Part shown: piece after piece, positions 11,663-19,431 of the stretch
Layout: each line of letters opens with the position of its first letter
Numbering within the stretch: position 1 is the stretch's first letter
Origin: an uncultured Lachnospiraceae bacterium
GTDB taxonomy: Bacteria; Bacillota; Clostridia; Lachnospirales; Lachnospiraceae
Length of the DNA stretch: 62,190 bases
NCBI GenBank assembly: GCA_947172705.1
Contig: CAMWCA010000013.1
Span: 1 to 62,190 of the forward strand
Reading direction: 5' to 3'
The notes under the pieces: model-generated
The model's input: only the letters and a program-made list of their open reading frames with translations
Database searches by the model: none
Told to the model about the DNA's origin: nothing
Translations under genes and position numbers: made by a program

Positions 11663-13216
11663 GTGGAACTTGAAGTTAATATTGAAGATTTATTAAGAAA
11701 AGAAAAAATAGAATCTGATCGCATTGAATTTAAGGCGGGATGGAATCCGGATGATATCTATCGCAGTGTTTGTGCATTTGCTAACGATTATAATAATGAA
11801 GGGGGAGGCTACATCCTTATTGGTGTAGAAGAGAAAGATGGCATAGCAGTAAGACCGGTAAAAGGAATTCCGGAAAATATGCTTGATAAAATACAGAAAG
11901 AGATGCTTGGTTATAATAATTTACTTTCACCTGCATATTTCCCTAAAGTGGTATCAACTAAAGTAGATAACCAATGGATATTGGTGGTTGTTGTAAGAAC
12001 TGGTCAGCAACGTCCATATAAGGCACCTGAATATGTTACATATAAAAAGGACAAAAGATATAATTATTATATTCGTTATTTGACTAGTTCTGTAAAAGCG
12101 AATCCAGAGCAGGAGAGAGAGCTGATTAATATGCTAGACCATATACCTTTTGATTGCAGAGCAAATCATAAAGCAACATTTGATGATATTTCACCCGTGT
12201 TATTAGAAGACCATTTGCGAAGGACTGGAAGTAAACTTGCAAAGCAAGTCAGGGAACGTGGGGTAGAAGCAATATTGGAGGATATGCAGTTATTAGAAGG
12301 ATCGATAGAACTCAGGTATATTCAAAATGTTGCTTTAATGATGTTTTGTGAACATCCAGAAAAATTCTTCAAATATACCTTTGTTCAAATGACATCTTTT
12401 CCGGAAGGAAGTGTCAAAAATCCAAGTTTGAGTGTTGATTATCCTAATATAACTGGTTCCGTGCCTCAAATGATACATGCAACGATGGAACGTTTTAAAA
12501 CACTTATTATGCAGGAAAAAGTTATTAAAGTTACAAATCAAATGGAAGCGATCAGAATTATGAATTATCCTTATCAGGCAGTTGAAGAGGCTGTTGTGAA
12601 TGCATTTTATCACAGAGATTATTTGTCCTGTGAGCCGATAACTATTGAAATTGAGCCAGATTGTATTAATATTATGAATTTTCCAGGAATAGATCGTTCT
12701 ATTTCTGAAAAGGCAATTGCAGAAGGCAAGAGATTTGTTTCAAGATATTATCGAAATCGTAGATTAGGCGAATTTTTAAAAGAACTGGAATTATCTGAAG
12801 GGCATTCATCAGGAGTTCCTACCATCCAAGAAGAATTACAAAAGAATGGTTCTCCTCGGGCTGAATTTTTTACAGATGAAGATAGGCGTGCCATGCGAAT
12901 TAGAATTCCAATTCATCCGGCATTTTTAGTAAATGCAGAAGAGAAGACAAATTCAAAAGATTTTCTTGTTTATAATAGGTTTTTGCTTGAAATAAAAGAG
13001 AAAAAGGCAATAAAAAGTCGATCAAAGAAGACAATAGAACAGTATATCACTATATTGAATTATATGAATGATAAAGAGTGGCACAAAACGGCAGAAATAA
13101 TCGAAACTTTGGGGCTTAAAGAGACAAGAACGAAGGAACTGTTAAAAGAATTAGTGGCGATGGAAGAATTAGAAGATAATGGAAAGACAAAAGGAAAAAT
13201 GTATCGGCTGAAATAA
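11663..13216 (+). CDS. AlbA_2 (Schlafen-type) putative DNA-binding/ATPase protein
   Basis: The protein is 517 residues from a GTG start with GGAG seven bases upstream. The N-terminal third (about 12-130: DRIEFKAGWNPDDIYRSVCAFAND, GGGYILIGVEEKDG) is the AlbA_2/divergent AAA_4 domain. The middle and C-terminal part (AVEEAVVNAFYHRDY, about 312-326) resembles the HATPase-like domain of the so-called RecG-like regulators. The end looks like a winged helix (EWHKTAEIIETLGLKETRTKELLKELV). Proteins of this build are widely annotated as transcriptional regulators or helicase-related, but their biochemical role is not established, and some occur in defence or mobile contexts. The gene is visibly more A+T-rich than its neighbours, suggesting transfer. 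It stands alone between terminators. Confidence 0.75.
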   Translation: MELEVNIEDLLRKEKIESDRIEFKAGWNPDDIYRSVCAFANDYNNEGGGYILIGVEEKDGIAVRPVKGIPENMLDKIQKEMLGYNNLLSPAYFPKVVSTKVDNQWILVVVVRTGQQRPYKAPEYVTYKKDKRYNYYIRYLTSSVKANPEQERELINMLDHIPFDCRANHKATFDDISPVLLEDHLRRTGSKLAKQVRERGVEAILEDMQLLEGSIELRYIQNVALMMFCEHPEKFFKYTFVQMTSFPEGSVKNPSLSVDYPNITGSVPQMIHATMERFKTLIMQEKVIKVTNQMEAIRIMNYPYQAVEEAVVNAFYHRDYLSCEPITIEIEPDCINIMNFPGIDRSISEKAIAEGKRFVSRYYRNRRLGEFLKELELSEGHSSGVPTIQEELQKNGSPRAEFFTDEDRRAMRIRIPIHPAFLVNAEEKTNSKDFLVYNRFLLEIKEKKAIKSRSKKTIEQYITILNYMNDKEWHKTAEIIETLGLKETRTKELLKELVAMEELEDNGKTKGKMYRLK

Positions 13217-13231
13217 TTCGTCGTAAAAAAA

Positions 13232-13267
13232 GCGACGAAAAAAACGACGAAAAAAACGACGAAAAAA
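13232..13267 (+). repeat. 12-bp tandem repeat after the AlbA_2 stop codon
   Basis: Three copies of RCGACGAAAAAA follow the stop codon at 13214-13216 in the same reading frame; read through, they would encode a Thr-Thr-Lys-Lys tail. It may be a remnant of a longer coding end or a slippage-prone tract. Confidence 0.7.
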
Positions 13268-13305
13268 GAATGGCGAAATAACAGTTTATTTCTGCCATTC
13301 TTTTT
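13262..13305 (+). terminator. Intrinsic terminator after AlbA_2 gene
   Basis: GAATGGCGAAATAA pairs with TTATTTCTGCCATTC (one bulge), with A-run before and TTTTT after; probably works on both strands and also serves the convergent AraC gene. Confidence 0.8.
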
Positions 13306-13351
13306 ACATGCAATGGAATACAACAGGCAAATGGGAAACTGATGTCTGTTC

Positions 13352-14197
13352 TTATTTTTTCACCACAGGTATCCATACTTCGTATTGTGCGTTTTGAGGG
13401 TCGGGATTCAGGTAAACCTCCACATCAGGGGCATTACCATATTCGTATCCCGAAGTGGGCAGCCATTCCGTTACAATGCGCCGCTCCAATTCCTGGATGG
13501 ACTGATTTGTCCCTGACCCGGAGAAGATTGCCCAGGTGGCAGCCGGTACAACATATTCTTCCAGATCTCCTGCCTCCTGAGAGGTAGATACCGCAATATA
13601 ATATCTCCAGGGCTCCGTGTCGTTACAGGTGCTGATGCCCAGCACGCCCATAGGGGGTGTGTCCATCATGCCGATCAACCGTTGCAAGGTTCCATTCGTG
13701 GAGATTTCCTGCCACTTTGGAGGAATGACCGTGAAATTTTTCTCAATGTCTTTGTGCAGGGGCACGGATACGCCTACAATACGGAAAGGTTCTCTTGTTT
13801 CGATTCGATAGTTCATCTCTTCCACTCCTTTGATGGTGATTTTGAATTTGATAGGCGGGAAGGATTTTACGGATACCCCTTCATTTTTTACTGCGGAAGG
13901 GGCGTTGCCGTGAACGGACTGGAAGGCTCTGTTGAATGCGGTGGGGGAAAGATAGCCGTATTTACCGGCAACATCGATGATCTTCATGTCTTTTCCCTGT
14001 AGATCCACGGCGGCAAGGGACATTTTTCTCCTGCGGATGTATTCCGATAAAGGAATACCTGCCATGTAAGTGAACATCCTCTGAAAATGGTAGGAGGAGC
14101 AGCAGGCGATCCGCCCCAGCTGTTCCATATCAATTTCATCGGTGAGATGTTCTTCCATATAATCGATTGCCTTGTTCAGTCTTTCGATCCATTCCAT
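13352..14197 (-). CDS. AraC-family regulator with GyrI-like effector domain
   Basis: 281 residues. The N-terminal AraC HTH pair (about 8-105: IACCSSYHFQRMFTYMAGI, YLSPTAFNRAFQSVHG) is followed by a GyrI-like/SOUL-type small-molecule binding domain (about 125-281, with the terminal YEVWIPVVK motif usual for this group). Relatives such as Rob/BltR-like regulators respond to drugs or other hydrophobic compounds. It is the last gene of a minus-strand trio with a flavodoxin-like protein and a TetR repressor, about 80 bp after the former, with its own possible -10 box (TATACT). A role in toxic-compound response is inference. Confidence 0.87.
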   Translation of the reverse strand: MEWIERLNKAIDYMEEHLTDEIDMEQLGRIACCSSYHFQRMFTYMAGIPLSEYIRRRKMSLAAVDLQGKDMKIIDVAGKYGYLSPTAFNRAFQSVHGNAPSAVKNEGVSVKSFPPIKFKITIKGVEEMNYRIETREPFRIVGVSVPLHKDIEKNFTVIPPKWQEISTNGTLQRLIGMMDTPPMGVLGISTCNDTEPWRYYIAVSTSQEAGDLEEYVVPAATWAIFSGSGTNQSIQELERRIVTEWLPTSGYEYGNAPDVEVYLNPDPQNAQYEVWIPVVKK

Positions 14198-14278
14198 GCT
14201 GTAAAATCCTCCTGACAGTTTTTAGTATACCCTGTGCTTTATCTTTTTTCCTCTTAATTTCTGCACCAAAAAGAGAGG

Positions 14279-15007
14279 TTATATTTTCCGGGTTTTCCAG
14301 GGCCTGCTCTTTTCCAGCCAGCCGTGGGAAGCCCAGTATTTTCCGTCATAATCTTCCGGATTGTTGTTGAGAATTGCTTTTTTCATCATGCGGCAGAAGA
14401 GAAACTTGATGCGGGTAATTGCATTTACCCTTGGAGGCTTTTCATAGTCGATGGAGGAAAGCTTTTGAGATAACTGTTTCATTTTTCTGGTAAGCTGGGC
14501 GCGTTTCTGCTCCGTGAGCTTTTCCCAGACGATCTCGCTCATAAGCTTTTCTGTAAATACCCTGATTTCAGAGACACCCCACCAGGAAAGGCTATGCTTT
14601 ATATCCGTCGCCGTAGACTTTGCGCCTGCGCCAACACATTGGGTAATAATGACCGCCCGCTTTTGAAACATCTCAGAGGCGGGGCGGTGGGAAAGCCACA
14701 TATAACCAAGATGGTCAAGGAAAGCTTTCATTGCGCCTGTTGCGTGCATCACATAGGCGGGGGAAGTCATGACGATCAGATCAGCCTTCAACAGCGCCGA
14801 TACGATCTTGTGTATGTATTCGGCGTCCTTGCAGGTGTGTTCCCCCTGAAAGAAACAACTGCAGCAGCCGATGCAGAAGGAAGGGCAGTCTTTGGGCAGG
14901 TAGAATTCTGTGATCTCTGCCTTTTCTCTGAATTCCTCCAGAAAGATTTCTTTCAGGCGCCAGGTTACGCCGTGTTTTTCCGTTCCGTTTATGACTGTAA
15001 TTTTCAT
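14279..15007 (-). CDS. Flavodoxin-like NAD(P)H-dependent FMN reductase
   Basis: A 242-residue cytoplasmic flavoprotein. The N-terminus MKITVINGTEKHG is a flavodoxin-fold phosphate-binding loop. Residues about 43-60 hold a cysteine cluster (CPSFCIGCCSCFFQGEHTC) like that of iron-sulfur-flavoprotein relatives. SPAYVMHATGAMKAFLDHL (about 82-100) is the FMN-edge motif of the NADPH-dependent FMN reductase family. The C-terminal 80 residues are basic and less conserved. It starts at ATG 15007, 24 bp after the TetR gene, so the two are probably co-transcribed and repressed together. Likely an oxidoreductase for quinone-like or electrophilic compounds; substrate unknown. Confidence 0.8.
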   Translation of the reverse strand: MKITVINGTEKHGVTWRLKEIFLEEFREKAEITEFYLPKDCPSFCIGCCSCFFQGEHTCKDAEYIHKIVSALLKADLIVMTSPAYVMHATGAMKAFLDHLGYMWLSHRPASEMFQKRAVIITQCVGAGAKSTATDIKHSLSWWGVSEIRVFTEKLMSEIVWEKLTEQKRAQLTRKMKQLSQKLSSIDYEKPPRVNAITRIKFLFCRMMKKAILNNNPEDYDGKYWASHGWLEKSRPWKTRKI

Positions 15008-15031
15008 ATGCTGATCTCCTTTCCGGAGCGG

Positions 15032-15604
15032 TTATGCTTCCAGAATATCGTGTAAGACGGTTTCGTGAAATGTTTTGCGTTCTTCCGGAAGGGTTAAATC
15101 GATTCCGTAGAGCTGCCGGATCACCTGATGCCGCAAAAAGGACTGCTGCATGACCGTAATCAGGTAAAAAGTTTTCCTCTCCAGGGTCGCCTGATCCCAA
15201 TCCGGACGGCAGGCGGACACAAGGGGAAGATAGGCAAGATAGGTTCGGTGGGTGTTGTCGTCTTCCTTCGGCGCGCGCATATCTGCAAGGATAGAAATTT
15301 TGGACACGGCATAGTGCTCAAATAAAAAGGTCAGGGTCATGTTTCCAAGATAATTGAGCTTTTCAAATGGGGTCAGGGATTCCGTTTTTTCCCGAATGGA
15401 GCCGAAGAGGGCAACGATGCCGTTTACAATGCGCTCAACACATAGTTCTATAAGCTTATCTTTGTTGCCGAAATGATAGTTTACAAGCCCCAGACCTACA
15501 TTTGCCCGCCTGCATATTTCCCGCACGGTAATGTCGGTCATCTGCTCGCCTTTTTCATTGATCAGGTCTATTGTGGTTTGGATGATGAGTTCCCTGTTGT
15601 CCAT
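15032..15604 (-). CDS. TetR-family repressor
   Basis: 190 residues from ATG 15604, which follows AGGAGG; an in-frame ATG six codons earlier is less well placed. The N-terminal HTH (ITVREICRRANVGLGLVNYHFGNKDKL, about 25-51) is clear, and the C-terminal ligand domain is of no recognised subtype. Two dyads overlap its promoter, so it should repress itself and the downstream flavodoxin-like gene. The inducer is unknown. Confidence 0.88.
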   Translation of the reverse strand: MDNRELIIQTTIDLINEKGEQMTDITVREICRRANVGLGLVNYHFGNKDKLIELCVERIVNGIVALFGSIREKTESLTPFEKLNYLGNMTLTFLFEHYAVSKISILADMRAPKEDDNTHRTYLAYLPLVSACRPDWDQATLERKTFYLITVMQQSFLRHQVIRQLYGIDLTLPEERKTFHETVLHDILEA

Positions 15605-15614
15605 TATATCCTCC

Positions 15615-15662
15615 TTGAACAATGTTCAAATCCATTATACTGAACAGCGTTCAATGCGTCAA
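15615..15662 (-). promoter_or_regulatory. TetR promoter with two operator dyads
   Basis: On the minus strand TTGACG (15662-15657) and TATAAT (15639-15634) are 17 bp apart. The palindromes TTGAACAATGTTCAA (15615-15629) and TGAACAGCGTTCA (15641-15653) share the half-site TGAAC and lie 25 bp apart centre to centre, one between the boxes and one over the start region. This is a convincing autoregulatory operator pair. Confidence 0.82.
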
Positions 15663-15704
15663 GGATTATATTTTACACAGATACAAGAGAGTGCTATTTT
15701 GAAC

Positions 15705-15896
15705 AAATCAAAAGCACTGTCAACCTTCTATCAGCCGACAGTGCCTATCCATCTCTATTTGCTAAACCAGATAATTATTTGGCAGGCGTAGCATTCTCCT
15801 GCATCTCTCGGGTTTCCCCTGTCAATACCAGCGGCGTGTGGTCGCTACGAAATTTACCACCTCAAATAATTATCTGGATAAAGCCTTTATATTATA
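15705..15896 (-). ncRNA. Structured small RNA of unknown family, with own promoter and terminator
   Basis: On the minus strand a promoter TTTACA (15930-15925), 17 bp, TATAAT (15907-15902) would start an RNA near 15896. Positions 15877-15863 and 15781-15767 pair perfectly over 15 bp (CCAGATAATTATTTG with its complement). Inside lie stem CGTAGC/GCTACG (15849-15844 with 15792-15787), an ACCA/TGGT hairpin, and GGG-GAAA-CCC, a stem capped by a GNRA tetraloop. A second hairpin, GCACTGTC/GACAGTGC (15744-15737 with 15721-15714), followed by TTTTGATTTG, resembles an intrinsic terminator. The predicted RNA is about 190 nt. It does not match any riboswitch or housekeeping RNA consensus I could recall. 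It ends before the TetR promoter, so it looks free-standing rather than a leader. Confidence 0.7.
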
Positions 15897-15991
15897 TGTT
15901 TATTATAGGCGATTTACTCTTTTTTGTAAAGAGGTACACTGTTTCTAGATAATGTGAAAACCGTTTTATAAAAAATAGCCAGGCTTTTTTC

Positions 15992-16047
15992 TTGACAAAT
16001 TGGTCTATTTGTTATAGACTGAATATAACGGTCTACAACTAATAGAC
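15992..16047 (+). promoter_or_regulatory. blaI promoter with two BlaI-type operators
   Basis: TTGACA at 15992-15997 is followed 17 bp later by TAGACT (16015-16020). Two dyads of the form GTCTA-N7-TAGAC lie at 16003-16019 and 16031-16047, 28 bp apart centre to centre, covering the promoter and start region as expected for repression by the encoded BlaI-like protein. Confidence 0.78.
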
Positions 16048-16092
16048 CAAAGAAAATACAAAGAGCACCTATTTATGAAAGGAACAGAGCTT

Positions 16093-16482
16093 ATGGGAGG
16101 ATACAAATTAGCAGACGGGGAAAAGAAATTCGCGGAGATTATCTGGGAGCGGGAGCCCATTCCCTCTCCGGAACTGGTGAAGATCTGCGAGAAGGAGATG
16201 AACTGGAAAAAGTCCACCACCTACACGGTATTAAAGAAGCTGTGCGACAAGGGGATCTTTCAGAATGAAAATGCCCTTGTGCGCGCCAAAATGAGCAGGG
16301 AGGAGTTTTACGGCGCTCAGAGCAGAGCCTATGTGGAGCATGTGTTTGCAGGTTCCCTGCCACGGTTTCTGACAGCGTTTTGCAGCGGGAGAAAGCTGAC
16401 CTTGCAGGAGGCGGAGGAGATGAGGCGGTTCATCGATGAAAATTTGAAAGAGGAAGAAACAGGGGAGGGCAGGCATGATTAA
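16093..16482 (+). CDS. blaI: BlaI/MecI-family repressor
   Basis: About 129 residues if translation starts at ATG 16093 (AAAGGA nine bases upstream); an in-frame ATG at 16075 would add six residues. The winged-helix DNA-binding domain occupies the first 75 residues (EIIWEREPIPSPELVKICE, KSTTYTVLKKLCDKG), followed by a short dimerisation tail. Repressors of this family are inactivated by proteolysis triggered by the membrane M56 peptidase encoded by the next gene, which overlaps its end by 8 bp. The two dyads upstream are the likely operators. No beta-lactamase gene is nearby, so the regulon probably concerns cell-wall stress. Confidence 0.9.
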   Translation: MGGYKLADGEKKFAEIIWEREPIPSPELVKICEKEMNWKKSTTYTVLKKLCDKGIFQNENALVRAKMSREEFYGAQSRAYVEHVFAGSLPRFLTAFCSGRKLTLQEAEEMRRFIDENLKEEETGEGRHD

Positions 16483-18187
16483 GCTATTTATTATAGTAGT
16501 GAACATGAGCATATCGGCGTCAATGGCAATTTTAGCGGTGCTGGCGTTTCGTCTTTTTCTAAAGAGAATTCCCCGAATTTTTTCTTATGTCCTGTGGATG
16601 GTAGTGTTTTTTCGGCTTTTGTATCCATTCCTGCCGGAAACGGAGTGGGGGCTTATTCCTTCCGTTTCATTGATAGAAGCAGGGGCAGGCGTTGATCTGT
16701 GGAATTTGAAAGGGGGAGAACAGGGAGCGGAAGAAGTAGCGCCGCTTTATGAGAACACAGCGGAAAAGCAGCCGAAGGCGATGCTTTCAGACACAGAAGC
16801 AGTCAGGATAAAAAGCAGGGCGGACAGTACTTTGCAAATGGGAAAAGGCTGGAGGGTCGCCGGAGGCGTTTATTTTGCTGGGCTTTGTGTTTTTCTTTTG
16901 TACAGCATGGGAAACTGGCTGCTATTTCAAAAAAGGCTGAGAAATTTAGGGTTGAATAGTGGGGAAAAGTATGAAACCCAGAGGGAAACAGGAAATGGAA
17001 AAGTATGCAGGATCGTTGTGGCAGGGGGGATAAAGGAGCCCTTTGTTTCCGGAATATTCAGACCTGTTATTTATCTTCCCCGGGGATTGTCCCAGACTCA
17101 GCAGGAGTTGGTGCTGCTCCATGAACAGGTGCATATCCGGCGTGGGGATTATTTGATCAAACCTCTGGCATTCGCAGGAGTATGCCTTCATTGGTTCAAT
17201 CCCCTTGTGTGGGCGGCGTTCCATTTTATGGAGCGGGATATGGAAATATCCTGCGATGAAGCGGTGTTGAGAAGGGCAGGGTATGAGAACAGGAAAGCAT
17301 ATGCAGACACTCTTTTATATCTTTCCAGAGAACAAATAGGAGGAATCAGCGGTATGATTTTTTTTGGAGAAAAAAGCGTAGAAACCAGAATCAAAAATGT
17401 AATTAAGACGAAAAAGATGAAAACCTGTGTGATGGTGGTCGGAGCGGCGGTAGTGGTTTGCGGGGCGGCATTGCTTCTGGTAAATGGAAAGAGAAGCCAG
17501 ACTGTGCCAACCGTAGAAGAGACGGCAGAAGAGACTCAGGGGATTCCCCGGCAGGAACAGGAATTGACGGAAGTACCTGGAACGGACAGCAGCGTAGAAA
17601 CCAATTATATTTATACGGATGAACTATCAGATGGGAAGATCCATGTGGAGGAGGTTTCCTATCTGCCGGAGGAGAAGATCGTCCATGTGGAAAAGATTCC
17701 TGCTGACAGTCAGACAACCGAGGATCATGCATTTTATGCGGTAACGCCGGACAGACATTCGGTTCTCTTAAGGCAGGCGGAGGGAGCATCCAATGATCTT
17801 CTGATAGAATATATATGCCCGGTGGAAGGCGGTCGTATATCAGATGCTTACGGAGAAAGGGTTCATCCCACGACACAGGAGCGGATCATGCACAGTGGGA
17901 TTGATTTTGCCACCGAAGAGGGCACGCCGGTGAAAGCCGCAGGGGCAGGACAGGTATTTGAGACAGGTTTTGATGCATACTGCGGGAATTATGTGATCCT
18001 TCAGCACGATAACGGCGATATGACCTATTATACCCACTGTGATGAGATTATGGCAGAGACGGGGACGGAGGTAGAGCAGGGAGAACAGATTGCAACTGTG
18101 GGAAATACGGGGGCAAGTACCGGGGCGCATCTTCACTTTGGATTGAGCAGGGAAGGCAGGTTTGTGGAGGTGGAATTGCAGGAGTGA
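16475..18187 (+). CDS. BlaR1-like M56 antirepressor fused to M23 endopeptidase domain
   Basis: 570 residues. The N-terminal half has transmembrane segments (about 5-25, 35-55, 125-150) and a cytoplasmic M56 zinc-peptidase motif HEQVH (216-220), then another membrane segment (about 312-333). The outer part, where BlaR1 would carry its penicillin-binding sensor, ends in a LytM/M23 domain with intact metal ligands: HSGIDF (His473) and HLHF (552-554). M56 proteins normally cleave the BlaI repressor after the outer domain senses a ligand. Here the outer domain should instead bind or cut peptidoglycan. It overlaps blaI by 8 bp, so the two are translationally coupled. The frame is continuous across the junction. 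Confidence 0.87.
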   Translation: MIKLFIIVVNMSISASMAILAVLAFRLFLKRIPRIFSYVLWMVVFFRLLYPFLPETEWGLIPSVSLIEAGAGVDLWNLKGGEQGAEEVAPLYENTAEKQPKAMLSDTEAVRIKSRADSTLQMGKGWRVAGGVYFAGLCVFLLYSMGNWLLFQKRLRNLGLNSGEKYETQRETGNGKVCRIVVAGGIKEPFVSGIFRPVIYLPRGLSQTQQELVLLHEQVHIRRGDYLIKPLAFAGVCLHWFNPLVWAAFHFMERDMEISCDEAVLRRAGYENRKAYADTLLYLSREQIGGISGMIFFGEKSVETRIKNVIKTKKMKTCVMVVGAAVVVCGAALLLVNGKRSQTVPTVEETAEETQGIPRQEQELTEVPGTDSSVETNYIYTDELSDGKIHVEEVSYLPEEKIVHVEKIPADSQTTEDHAFYAVTPDRHSVLLRQAEGASNDLLIEYICPVEGGRISDAYGERVHPTTQERIMHSGIDFATEEGTPVKAAGAGQVFETGFDAYCGNYVILQHDNGDMTYYTHCDEIMAETGTEVEQGEQIATVGNTGASTGAHLHFGLSREGRFVEVELQE

Positions 18188-18253
18188 ATTTGTTGCATTT
18201 CGTATCCAGCCCCGCGGCATGGGTGCGAAATGTAACTGAAAAGAATATTATAG

Positions 18254-18282
18254 TTGAAAATTTGCCACAGATTTAGTACAAT
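18254..18282 (+). promoter_or_regulatory. Promoter of the 37-residue peptide gene
   Basis: TTGAAA (18254-18259) and TACAAT (18277-18282) are exactly 17 bp apart, 43 bp before the small gene. Confidence 0.75.
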
Positions 18283-18324
18283 AATTTCATTGATAGAAAC
18301 AAGATACGAAAGGAAGATGCAGAG

Positions 18325-18438
18325 ATGGAATTTATGTTATTGGCAGGAGGCTTTCTCATTATTGTTATAGCGGTTGTTGTGGCGGTGGTGTCTTCTGTGG
18401 TATCAGCCGTAGCGGCAGATCAGGATGAGGAAGACTGA
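18325..18438 (+). CDS. 37-residue single-span membrane peptide
   Basis: ATG 18325 is preceded by AAGGAAG at the right distance. The product begins MEFMLLAGGFLIIVIAVVV and continues hydrophobic to about residue 31, then ends in a short acidic tail (ADQDEED). It has its own promoter at 18254-18282 and a strong terminator directly after, which argues that it is expressed. It matches no family I recognise. It may be a regulatory membrane peptide or a small envelope-stress protein; its position after the BlaI/M56 pair is suggestive only. Confidence 0.65.
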   Translation: MEFMLLAGGFLIIVIAVVVAVVSSVVSAVAADQDEED

Positions 18439-18460
18439 ACAATAGAACAGACGTGTTTGG

Positions 18461-18488
18461 GAGCAGGTAAATTACCTGCTCTTTATTT
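18461..18488 (+). terminator. Perfect-palindrome bidirectional terminator
   Basis: GAGCAGGTAA at 18461-18470 pairs with the following complement through 18481, then TTTATTTAT. It separates the peptide gene from the convergent VTT-domain gene and overlaps the latter's stop codon. Confidence 0.8.
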
Positions 18489-19157
18489 ATCGTTTCCTTT
18501 TCTGGTGCTGTGTAGATACAGCCCGGAGGAGGTAACGGCGGTAACCGTCATAAGCAAAGCCGACAGCCAGAAAGCGGGGGAAGAAGGCTCCGTTATGCTG
18601 GAACCAAGAACCGTGGACAGGACGACGCCCAATGCAGTGCCCAGAATACCGCCTGCCAGGTAATAAAAAAAGGGAATTCCGGCAGCGCCAAGATACAGGC
18701 TTACCCCATCGCCGGGCAGAAAACATAGTTTGCGCAACAAAAAAGAAATAAAAAGCGGATGCCTTTTTTGCCTGGAATAGATTTCCTTTAGCCTGGGGTA
18801 TTTTTCTGATAAAGCGTTCATTCCGTCAGAGCCTGAAAAGCGTCCGATCCAATAAGGGATGGTAAGGGTAATCGCTCTTCCCAGAAAGTTGATCAACAGG
18901 GCAAGGGGCGTTGGAAACAAATGCCCTGCTGCTATTTGAAGAACAAGGACGGGAAAAACAAAGGATATACTTTTTAAAGCATACAAAAGCAAAATGACAA
19001 AGGTTGCCATCAGGGGAGATGCGGGAGTGTAGCTTAAAACTGTCTCTACGGTGATTTCTTTGCCGGAGGCAAGAAAAAGGATAATGAAAATGGCACAGAC
19101 TATCAAAGGCAAGGCTTTCAAAATAGTCTGTTTTTTTTGACAGAAATGCGATTCCAT
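18483..19157 (-). CDS. TVP38/TMEM64 (VTT domain) membrane protein
   Basis: 224 residues with about five hydrophobic segments. The VTT signature covers about residues 75-190: FLGRAITLTIPYWIGRFSG followed by a re-entrant FLPGDGVSLYLGAAGIPFFYYLAGG. DedA-related proteins of this type are thought to act in lipid scrambling or membrane homeostasis. It is a single gene on the minus strand, starting next to hairpin copy 2. Confidence 0.85.
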   Translation of the reverse strand: MESHFCQKKQTILKALPLIVCAIFIILFLASGKEITVETVLSYTPASPLMATFVILLLYALKSISFVFPVLVLQIAAGHLFPTPLALLINFLGRAITLTIPYWIGRFSGSDGMNALSEKYPRLKEIYSRQKRHPLFISFLLRKLCFLPGDGVSLYLGAAGIPFFYYLAGGILGTALGVVLSTVLGSSITEPSSPAFWLSALLMTVTAVTSSGLYLHSTRKGNDK

Positions 19158-19191
19158 GAGTTCCCTCCTGAAGTTTTATTTTTACTATATT

Positions 19192-19426
19192 GATGTGGGT
19201 GGCAAAAGCCCTGGCTGGGGAGTACGTCTGGCAATTTGCACAAAAAGAGTTTGTGCAACTGACTTTTGTGCGATGGAGATGAGACTCAAAAATCGTGGAA
19301 GCCTCTGCTGAACACGATTTTCGTTTTCAGAGGCTCATCGGAATGCTCCGCACAATGGAAGGCGCACAACTTTTTTGTGCAAATTGTCGGACGCACTCCC
19401 CAGCCAGGGCTTTTGCCACCCACATC
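19192..19426 (+). mobile_element. Long hairpin element, copy 2, with flanking 8-bp direct repeat
   Basis: A 235-bp palindrome whose arms start GATGTGGGTGGCAAAAGCCC and end in the exact complement. It is flanked by CTATATTG at 19185-19192 and 19427-19434, the pattern left by transposition. The core (19266-19355) contains stems TTGTGCG/CGCACAA, GATGAG/CTCATC (19278-19283 with 19334-19339) and ATCGTG/CACGAT (19292-19297 with 19313-19318), all conserved or compensated in copy 1. It encodes no protein, so if mobile it would be a non-autonomous (MITE-like) element. It abuts the -35 box of the following TetR-like gene. Confidence 0.85.
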
Positions 19427-19431
19427 CTATA

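Noticed and set aside
15767..15877. The 15-bp inverted repeat as the ends of a MITE
   Set aside because: No target duplication was seen, while promoter, GNRA-capped hairpin and terminator align as for an RNA gene. A mobile origin is not excluded.
15705..15896. Known riboswitch (TPP, cobalamin, FMN, THF, c-di-GMP, ykkC)
   Set aside because: The conserved boxes of these families that I could recall are absent, and the terminator precedes another complete promoter instead of a coding region.
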